DNA from: Candidatus Minthomonas equi
GTDB taxonomy: Bacteria > Bacteroidota > Bacteroidia > Bacteroidales > UBA932
Reading direction: 5' to 3'
DNA: 5,353 nt
Assembly: GCA_018064575.1 (NCBI GenBank)
Contig: JAGHUZ010000179.1
Location: 1-5,353, forward strand
The notes under the pieces are model-generated. The model ran no database searches. It was not told the origin of the DNA and saw nothing but the letters and a program-made list of their open reading frames with translations. Positions 1-5,353 of this stretch are shown here, piece by piece. The stretch's first letter is position 1, and every line of letters starts with the position of its first letter. Both the position numbers and the translations under genes were made by a program.

Positions 1-780
1 GACTCTGCCGCTATAGGGACTGTCGCATCGTATTATATGCGCTCCGACCGCAGGAACGAGGCTCTCGACCTGTACCGGGAAAATTCAAGACTGTTCCCTG
101 ATGCACACGATATACGTATCGAGTATATTTCAGCCTTGTATTATCTACAGAAGTGGGAGGAACTTGAAGTGGGGGTACGGGAAATGATGGAAAAGTTTCC
201 GGATGACGAAACTTTGAGCGAAGTGCTGGCCGTGGCCTTATGGCATCTGAAAGACATTGATGGAGCCATACAGACATATAGGAAACAGCTGAAGAAAACC
301 GATAATCCCTCCATCCGTCTCTCCTGCTGTACGGCACTCGGCGATTTGTATCAGGAAATCGGTGAACTGAAGAAGGCGGAATTCTATTATAAAAAAGGAC
401 TTGCCATTGACTCGGAATACATACCGCTGTTGAACAATTACGCATATTTTCTGACCAAAATCGGTAAAGATTACCAGAACGGGTTAAAAATGAGCAAGAA
501 AACCATCTTGAATGAACCGGATAATCCCACTTATCTGGATACATACGGATGGCTGCTTTATCTGACCGGAGATTATCAGGAAGCCAAAGCCCAGTTCAAG
601 AGGGCTATGCTCTTCGGGGGCAAGGAAAACGGAGTCATTATGGACCACTATGCAGACGTATTATGGGCCCTCAAAGATCACGAGATGGCACTGATTTACT
701 ATGAACAGGCTGAAAAACTTGACGCATCTCTGAACATAGCGGAAAAAATCAAGGCCAGAAAGGAAGAAATCGGCAAATGA
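1..780 (+). CDS. TPR-repeat protein, 5'-truncated by window edge
   Basis: The reading frame is open to base 1, and codons ahead of the first ATG (base 37) still read as TPR sequence (GTVASYYMRSDRRNEAL), so that ATG is most likely internal and the true start lies outside the window. The visible 259 residues form about seven 34-residue TPR helix pairs, roughly at 1-34, 36-69, 70-103, 106-139, 140-174, 175-208 and 212-243, with typical A/G/Y/P positions such as ALGDLYQEIGELKKAEFYYKKG. The C-terminal part (LNNYAYFL at 143-150, NPTYLDTYGWLLY at 175-187) resembles, from memory, a conserved Bacteroidetes TPR protein often encoded near dut and an M23/EnvC gene. TPR arrays are protein-interaction scaffolds; no catalytic motif is seen and the partner is unknown. 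The export signal, if any, is out of view. The TGA stop overlaps the ATG of the EnvC-like gene, suggesting translational coupling. Confidence 0.9.
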   Translation, partial: DSAAIGTVASYYMRSDRRNEALDLYRENSRLFPDAHDIRIEYISALYYLQKWEELEVGVREMMEKFPDDETLSEVLAVALWHLKDIDGAIQTYRKQLKKTDNPSIRLSCCTALGDLYQEIGELKKAEFYYKKGLAIDSEYIPLLNNYAYFLTKIGKDYQNGLKMSKKTILNEPDNPTYLDTYGWLLYLTGDYQEAKAQFKRAMLFGGKENGVIMDHYADVLWALKDHEMALIYYEQAEKLDASLNIAEKIKARKEEIGK

Positions 781-1973
781 AGAACGTGACCTTCAAATAT
801 ATAACAGTTTTTCTGCTTTCGCTCTGCTGCACATTGAGCGCATCAGCTCAAGACATATCCACATACAGTGAGATGAAAGACACGTTGGAGAGAGAAATAG
901 AACTCATAAACAGACAACTTTCGAATAATAAGACACAGCAGAAGAATGATCTGAACTCTCTGGCGCTCACGCAGAAAAAAATCAAAAACAGAAAACTGCT
1001 CATTTCGAAAATGGATGCGCGCATTTCGCTCCTGAAGGAGAACATCACCGCCAAAACTGTCCAGATTCAAAAACTGGACAAGCGGCTTGACACTTTGACC
1101 CGACATTACGAAAATCTCGTTTACAACGCATATAAAAACAGGGATACCAAAATATGGTTTATGTACCTGCTTGCCAGTGAAAACATTCCACAGGCAGTCA
1201 GGCGCTGGCAATATTTCAAGAACATCTCATCGGCACTGAAAGTTCAAGCCGAAGAAATCACCTCCACCAGAACCTCTCTGGACAAGGAGAGAAAAATGTT
1301 CGATGAAATGGCAAGAACTGCCGATGCGGAGCAGAAACTCCGACAGGAGGAATTCGACCGCTTGTCCTCGGAAGAAACGGCACTGACAAAATCCCTGCAA
1401 AAGTTATCCAGTCAAGAAACAAAAATCAAAAAGCAACTATCCGCCAAACGCAAGGAGATGGAACGGATTAATCGGGAAATCGAGGCTCTCATAGCTAAAG
1501 CCGTTAAAGCCCAGCAGCAGGCCACGGATGAAACTTCATCCGAAGATTTCACTAATCTGACTGAAAAATTCGCCTCCCGCAAGGGACTTCTCCCACATCC
1601 GGTAATCAACGGAGTTATCGTGGAGCCATACGGTCAGTCGAATCATCCCGTTTTCAAGAACGTAAAACTTCCTTTCAATAACGGAATTAACATTTCTACG
1701 GACAACGGTGCTGCGGCCGTATCCGTTTTCAGCGGAATCGTAAAACACATAACCGTCATACCAGGTTATAATCAATGCGTACTCGTACAGCACGGCCAGT
1801 ATTACACTTTTTACTGCAAACTGAAAAAGACATCTGTGAAAGCCGGTCAGAAAGTTTCACAAGGACAGGAAATCGGAATCATCGAAACGACACCCGAAGG
1901 TAACACTATACTCCATTTTGAACTTTGGAACGGGATGACCAAGCAGAATCCGGAGCTATGGCTCAAGAAATAA
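777..1973 (+). CDS. EnvC-like murein hydrolase activator (degenerate LytM/M23 domain)
   Basis: A 398-residue exported protein. Residues 1-25 form a signal peptide (basic MKN, hydrophobic VFLLSLCCTL, probable cleavage after SASA or SASAQ). Residues 28-118 and about 155-248 are charged, heptad-like coiled coil. Between them, 126-150 (WFMYLLASENIPQAVRRWQYF) matches the hinge characteristic of EnvC proteins. A LytM/M23 fold follows at about 272-398 (NGINIS, VLVQHGQYYTFY, LHFELW). Compared with active LytM, the HxxxD pair is N301/N305, the catalytic His of the YxHL motif is K348 and the first His of HxH is I378; only H380 remains. Zinc hydrolysis is therefore unlikely. By analogy with E. coli EnvC, which activates the amidases AmiA and AmiB under FtsEX control, the likely role is activating periplasmic amidases at cell separation. 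The start is supported by the signal peptide and by AGGAAG at 761-766, 10 bases upstream. It overlaps the TPR gene by four bases. Confidence 0.9.
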   Translation: MKNVTFKYITVFLLSLCCTLSASAQDISTYSEMKDTLEREIELINRQLSNNKTQQKNDLNSLALTQKKIKNRKLLISKMDARISLLKENITAKTVQIQKLDKRLDTLTRHYENLVYNAYKNRDTKIWFMYLLASENIPQAVRRWQYFKNISSALKVQAEEITSTRTSLDKERKMFDEMARTADAEQKLRQEEFDRLSSEETALTKSLQKLSSQETKIKKQLSAKRKEMERINREIEALIAKAVKAQQQATDETSSEDFTNLTEKFASRKGLLPHPVINGVIVEPYGQSNHPVFKNVKLPFNNGINISTDNGAAAVSVFSGIVKHITVIPGYNQCVLVQHGQYYTFYCKLKKTSVKAGQKVSQGQEIGIIETTPEGNTILHFELWNGMTKQNPELWLKK

Positions 1974-1991
1974 GGAGTTGTTTTCAAAAGT

Positions 1992-2699
1992 ATGAAGATT
2001 CGAATCACAGTTTTCATTTTGTTTCTGCTGACAGGAGTAAATCTCGGTGCCCAGACATACGGCAGCGACAAATATACTGTAGCGGCTTATGTCGATTATG
2101 GATACAATTCCACTTGGAAGAATTTCGGAGGCCTCGATGTCCGCGGATTTTTTCCGCTGTCAAACCATTTCGAGATGATGGCGAATGCGGAAATCCTGAG
2201 TTCCGGAGTTTTTGCGGCATCGCTCACTGCCCGGCCGAAATTCAAACTCCGGGTGGGAGAAATCTTCATAGATGCGTCCGCCCTATGCAGAGACCTTTTC
2301 AAATACAAAGTGATGGAACTTACCCTTGCGGCAAGCGCAGGCTACCGGATGGATTATATCAGCGCACAACTCGGTCTGTCCTACAGAGGAATATTCGACA
2401 CTTCGAATGCATCAGAAGGGAACTACGTAGGGGAAACTCTCCTGAATCTTGCTTACCGCGTCGCCTTCCAAGTAAGGCCCGTAAAATGCCGTTGGAACGT
2501 GGGAGGAGGCATTTCCAATTTCGATGAATATGAGTACGAACGTATGTGGCAGCCAATGTTTTTTATCGACGGACATTTCGATTTGAATGAAAAGTTAAGC
2601 CTGCTGGCCTCCATCAAATTCAAGCAGGCCGGGATGTTTCATCAGATAGCTTCATTTTACGGAATCGAGACGAAGGCAGGTGTCAGTTATAAATTTTAG
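1992..2699 (+). CDS. predicted small outer-membrane beta-barrel protein
   Basis: A 235-residue protein with a clear signal peptide (MKIR, then hydrophobic ITVFILFLLTGV, probable cleavage LGA|Q at 20/21). The mature part of about 215 residues has alternating polar/hydrophobic stretches with aromatic edges, such as YTVAAYVDYGYNS (28-40), FKLRVGEIFIDASAL (84-98), TLAASAGYRMDYI (111-123) and LSLLASIKFKQAG (202-214). It ends AGVSYKF, a terminal Phe after an alternating strand, as in the beta-signal recognised by the BAM machinery. These features suggest a barrel of about 8-10 strands in the outer membrane; the strand count is a guess. I recognise no specific family or ligand, so the function is unknown. 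The start is the only in-frame ATG after the upstream TAA at 1971 that yields a signal peptide. The gene begins 18 bases after the EnvC-like gene and ends 5 bases before the phosphoesterase gene. A non-barrel beta-rich periplasmic protein is the main alternative. Confidence 0.8.
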   Translation: MKIRITVFILFLLTGVNLGAQTYGSDKYTVAAYVDYGYNSTWKNFGGLDVRGFFPLSNHFEMMANAEILSSGVFAASLTARPKFKLRVGEIFIDASALCRDLFKYKVMELTLAASAGYRMDYISAQLGLSYRGIFDTSNASEGNYVGETLLNLAYRVAFQVRPVKCRWNVGGGISNFDEYEYERMWQPMFFIDGHFDLNEKLSLLASIKFKQAGMFHQIASFYGIETKAGVSYKF

Positions 2700-2704
2700 A
2701 CTGT

Positions 2705-3562
2705 ATGAAAAATTGCTTCAATATATTGGTCATTGCCCTCTGTATTATTTCCTGTGACAAATATTATTTTGCGGGAATGATAGCTCCCTCCGGGGCAGAT
2801 GCCGATGGAAGATTCGGACAGTCAATGGAGTATAATGCCGCTCACCCCATTCCAACCATACACACGGATTCCGATGATTACGGAGTCTATGTTATGACGG
2901 ACTGCCATCTGGAGGATGAAACACAGAATCTTGACAAGTTCGTAAATATCTTCATTCAAGATGAAGGTACCGTGCCATTCGCACTCTGCCTCGGTGATTT
3001 GGTAAACGGGGAGAAACCATTCGACACGTTCATTTCCCATACCGCAGCGATTCAGGAGTCAGGACGCAGAATCTTCCTCACTGCCGGCAATCACGACCTT
3101 TACTGGGGCAGATGGAAGGATTTCCAAAAAAGTTTCGGCACCTCGACATACTGCTTTGAAGTTATTACGCCTTCCGCAAGGGATATTTTCATCTGTGTCG
3201 AATCGGGCGGAGGCACGCTCGGAGCCAGACAGAGAGAATGGCTGGAAGAGACTCTCAAGTCCGAATGCAGCGACTGCAGGAACATAGTGGTCTTCACCCA
3301 TACCCATTTTTTTATGAAAGAGATGTCGCAGGGACATACCAGTAATTTCCCCTTGGAAGAAGCCTATGATTTAACTGATTTGTTTCGGAAATATGGAGTG
3401 AATCTCGTGTTGTCCGGACACGACCACCATCGGGAGCAGACAATATTCAAAGGTGTGGAATACATTATCATCGATGCTTTGGAATACGGACAGAAAGATG
3501 CCGGCTATGCGATTCTGTCTATGGGTGACGGTATCAGGACAGAATTCTTTCCTATAAACTAA
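2705..3562 (+). CDS. lipoprotein calcineurin-like metallophosphoesterase
   Basis: A 285-residue protein with a lipoprotein signal: hydrophobic ILVIALCIIS, then lipobox I-I-S-C with the acylated Cys at 17. Residues +2 to +5 (DKYY) show no acidic run like the Bacteroidetes surface-export signal, so a periplasm-facing anchor is more likely. A linker to about residue 58 precedes the phosphoesterase core, in which all the usual metal-ligand motifs are present in order: D66-x-H68 (TDCHLED), G97-D98 (LGDLVNG), G128-N-H-D131 (AGNHDLYWG), H199/H201 (FTHTHFF) and G238-H-D-H241 (LSGHDHHRE). It should bind two metals and hydrolyse a phosphomonoester or phosphodiester; the substrate cannot be read from sequence. 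The mature protein has several cysteines, including a C188-x-x-C191 pair and C67 inside motif I. It starts 5 bases after the barrel gene with no recognisable Shine-Dalgarno sequence, suggesting coupled translation as the last gene of the run. Confidence 0.92.
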   Translation: MKNCFNILVIALCIISCDKYYFAGMIAPSGADADGRFGQSMEYNAAHPIPTIHTDSDDYGVYVMTDCHLEDETQNLDKFVNIFIQDEGTVPFALCLGDLVNGEKPFDTFISHTAAIQESGRRIFLTAGNHDLYWGRWKDFQKSFGTSTYCFEVITPSARDIFICVESGGGTLGARQREWLEETLKSECSDCRNIVVFTHTHFFMKEMSQGHTSNFPLEEAYDLTDLFRKYGVNLVLSGHDHHREQTIFKGVEYIIIDALEYGQKDAGYAILSMGDGIRTEFFPIN

Positions 3563-3586
3563 GAAGCTTTTAAATTAATGGCTTCT
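3562..3586. terminator. possible bidirectional terminator hairpin between convergent genes
   Basis: AGAAGC at 3562-3567 is an exact inverted repeat of GCTTCT at 3581-3586, giving a 6-bp stem with a 13-base AT-rich loop. It sits at the stop of the phosphoesterase gene and 17 bases past the uvrA stop, where a terminator serving both strands would be expected. Neither side has a proper T-run: the plus side continues GAGAACAG, and the minus side TAGTTTATAG is only moderately T-rich. The stem is short, so chance or a weak or Rho-assisted terminator remain possible. Confidence 0.3.
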
Positions 3587-3602
3587 GAGAACAGTGCCAA
3601 AA

Positions 3603-5353
3603 TCAGTTAAGGACGTTTTTCAAGAAAGGTCCGGTCACTGAACGCGAATCGAGAGCCACTTGTTCCGGTGTTCCCTGTGACACTATCATTCCTCCGGCAG
3701 AGCCTCCCTTGGGTCCCATATCGAAAAGATAATCGACAGATTTTAAAACATCCAGGTTATGTTCTATGATTATGACAGTATTACCCTGGTTCACAAGCCT
3801 ATGCAAGACTCCCATCAAAATTCTGATATCCTCTGAATGAAGACCTGTAGTGGGTTCATCAAGGAGATACAGTGAACGACCAGTGCTGCGTCGTGAGAGT
3901 TCCGTGGCAAGTTTGACACGCTGGTTTTCACCTCCGCTGAGAGTATTGGATGCCTGTCCAAGTTTGACGTACCCGAGCCCCACTTCTTCCAGAGTTTTGA
4001 TTTTGTTGTATATCGATGGAATGGCGGAGAAGAAATCCACTGCCTGTGATATAGTCATATCGAGAACGTCGCTTATGCTTTTCCCTTTATATTTTACGGC
4101 CAGTATATCCGGCTTGAAGCGTTTTCCGTTGCACTCCTTGCATTTCACATTGACAGATGGCAGGAAATTCATTTCTATGACTTCCACTCCGGCACCCTTG
4201 CACACCTCACATCTTCCTCCTTTGACATTAAATGAGAATTTACCGGCATCGAACCCTCGGATTTTGGCATCAGGAGTACTTTCGAAGAGTTTGCGGATGT
4301 CTCCGAAGACATTTGTGTAAGTAGCTGGATTGCTCCTCGGAGAACGACCGATAGGAGACTGGTCCACCTCGATAAGCTTGTCGATTCCTTCGATACCTTC
4401 AATCTCACGATACGGGAGAGGTGTGAAGAGCGAATGGTAGAATTTATTGCTCAGCACCGGCATAAGGGTGTCCAGAATCAGTGACGACTTTCCGCTCCCG
4501 CTGACTCCGGCTACGCCGACAAGACATCCGAGCGGAATCGATATGTCCACGTTTTTGAGATTATTGCCGCAGGCTCCCTTCAACTTGAGGAACAATCCGT
4601 TTCCGGGGCGACGCACCCTCGGAACTTCAATTTCCCTTCTATGAGAAATATATAGAGCCGTCATAGAGTCAGGCGCCTTGCCATTTTCTGGAAATACTGC
4701 CTCCTTGAGAGACTGAGGCAGTTCAGTATCAATCCCTTCCAGAAGTGTCGGAGGTCCGCTGAAGAGCAATTCACCCCCATTTTCCCCTGCGCCGGGGCCT
4801 AAATCCACTACCCAGTCGGATTCCCGCATCATCTCTTCGTCGTGCTCGACCACCATTACGGAATTGCCTTCATCCCGGAGGGATTTCAGGGAATTGATGA
4901 GTTTGATATTGTCGGATTGGTGCAGGCCTATGCTGGGCTCATCCAGAATATAAAGTACGTTGACCAATTTGGATCCTATCTGGGTAGCAAGCCGTATGCG
5001 CTGGCTTTCACCTCCGCTCAATGTCCGCGTAGCGCGGTTAAGAGTAAGGTAATCGAGCCCCACAGCAGTCAAAAATGAGATTCTGTCACGCAGTTCCTTT
5101 ATTATGTCAGCCGCTATTCTGTTCTGTTTTTCGTCAAGACGTTCCGGAAGGGTGTTCACCCATTCATAAAGGTCGGAAATGTCCATATCCGAGACCTGTG
5201 AAATGTCAAGACCATCCAGTTTGAAATAAAGGGATTCCTTTTTCAGACGTTTGCCGCCACAGACAGGGCATATCTGTTCGGAGCTGAACAGTGCTTTGCG
5301 ACTGAAAGTCTCATCGCTTTCCTGAGAATGGTGTTCCAGACGTGAGAGAATAC
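3603..5353 (-). CDS. uvrA: UvrA, excinuclease ABC subunit A (C-terminal 582 residues; 5' end off window)
   Basis: UvrA is the ATP-dependent damage sensor of nucleotide excision repair that loads UvrB onto lesions. The frame is open to the right edge, and sequence ahead of the first visible ATG (5186) still matches the family (CPVCGGKRLKKES), so the gene continues outside; against E. coli UvrA (940 aa) roughly 350 N-terminal residues are missing, including the first Walker A. In visible numbering: C28/C31 are the second half of zinc module 1; ABC signature I LSGGESQR 111-118; Walker B LYILDEP 133-139; second Walker A GVSGSGKS 282-289; DQSPIGRSPRSNPATYT 330-346; zinc finger C381-x2-C384-x19-C404-x2-C407, the spacing seen in E. 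coli; signature II LSGGENQR 471-478; Walker B LYLLDEP 494-500. All appear intact, so it reads as a functional housekeeping UvrA. It converges on the envelope genes; its promoter and any LexA-type site are outside the window. Confidence 0.98.
   Translation of the reverse strand, partial: ILSRLEHHSQESDETFSRKALFSSEQICPVCGGKRLKKESLYFKLDGLDISQVSDMDISDLYEWVNTLPERLDEKQNRIAADIIKELRDRISFLTAVGLDYLTLNRATRTLSGGESQRIRLATQIGSKLVNVLYILDEPSIGLHQSDNIKLINSLKSLRDEGNSVMVVEHDEEMMRESDWVVDLGPGAGENGGELLFSGPPTLLEGIDTELPQSLKEAVFPENGKAPDSMTALYISHRREIEVPRVRRPGNGLFLKLKGACGNNLKNVDISIPLGCLVGVAGVSGSGKSSLILDTLMPVLSNKFYHSLFTPLPYREIEGIEGIDKLIEVDQSPIGRSPRSNPATYTNVFGDIRKLFESTPDAKIRGFDAGKFSFNVKGGRCEVCKGAGVEVIEMNFLPSVNVKCKECNGKRFKPDILAVKYKGKSISDVLDMTISQAVDFFSAIPSIYNKIKTLEEVGLGYVKLGQASNTLSGGENQRVKLATELSRRSTGRSLYLLDEPTTGLHSEDIRILMGVLHRLVNQGNTVIIIEHNLDVLKSVDYLFDMGPKGGSAGGMIVSQGTPEQVALDSRSVTGPFLKNVLN

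Noticed and set aside
37..39. ATG at 37 as the real start of the TPR gene
   Set aside because: The frame is open to base 1, the codons before 37 continue the first helix of a TPR, and there is no Shine-Dalgarno sequence or signal peptide at this ATG.
11..544. A 177-codon minus-strand open frame opposite the TPR gene
   Set aside because: The plus strand encodes clear repeated TPR units here; the minus translation is Arg/Ser/Pro-rich with no recognisable features.
1925..2527. A 200-codon plus-strand open frame overlapping the end of the EnvC-like gene and most of the barrel gene
   Set aside because: Its translation is rich in Arg, Pro and Cys with no signal peptide or domain, whereas the overlapping frame has a signal peptide and barrel pattern. 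It is a shadow frame.
3850..4320. A 156-codon open frame antisense to uvrA
   Set aside because: It lies wholly opposite highly conserved UvrA motifs (zinc finger, signature II), and its translation has the Ser/Pro/Leu-rich look of an antisense shadow.
5184..5186. ATG at 5186 (minus strand) as the start of a short UvrA-like protein
   Set aside because: The 55 codons upstream in the same frame encode conserved UvrA sequence including the CPVCGGKRL zinc module, so the gene is cut by the window edge rather than truncated.
1..5353. Mobile element, defence system, CRISPR array or RNA gene
   Set aside because: I saw no transposase, integrase or nuclease motifs, no evenly spaced repeats and no tRNA-like cloverleaf; nearly all of the window is accounted for by the five genes.

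Overview
The window looks like ordinary chromosomal DNA from a member of the Bacteroidota, probably the order Bacteroidales. The inference rests on four things: a TPR protein whose C-terminal half (around NNYAYFL and NPTYLDTYGW) matches a protein I know from Bacteroidetes genomes, followed directly by an EnvC/M23-type gene; an outer-membrane-barrel-like protein ending in Phe; a lipoprotein signal peptide; and weak or absent Shine-Dalgarno sequences. No rRNA, tRNA, CRISPR array, transposase, integrase or long repeat is visible. No intergenic gap is longer than about 40 bases.

Layout. Positions 1-3562 hold four tightly packed plus-strand genes: the 3' part of a TPR-repeat gene (1-780, open at the left edge), an EnvC-like coiled-coil/LytM gene (777-1973, 4-base ATGA overlap), a small predicted outer-membrane beta-barrel gene (1992-2699, 18-base gap) and a predicted lipoprotein metallophosphoesterase gene (2705-3562, 5-base gap). 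The spacing argues for one transcript. Running the opposite way, 3603-5353 carries the C-terminal 582 codons of uvrA, whose 5' end lies beyond the right edge. The two transcription units converge in a 40-base gap that holds a modest inverted repeat.

How the genes fit together. Three of the four plus-strand products carry export signals; the TPR protein's N-terminus is not in the window, so its location is unknown. The EnvC-like protein has lost most of the zinc-binding and catalytic residues of M23 peptidases, so it is more likely an activator of cell-wall amidases than an enzyme. The phosphoesterase keeps its full set of metal ligands and should be active, probably on the periplasmic side of a membrane. 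I infer a cell-envelope operon, but the sequence does not prove that the barrel and phosphoesterase work with EnvC. uvrA is a standard nucleotide-excision-repair gene and probably only a neighbour. I did not find a clearly new system here; the most interesting part is the EnvC-barrel-phosphoesterase grouping.
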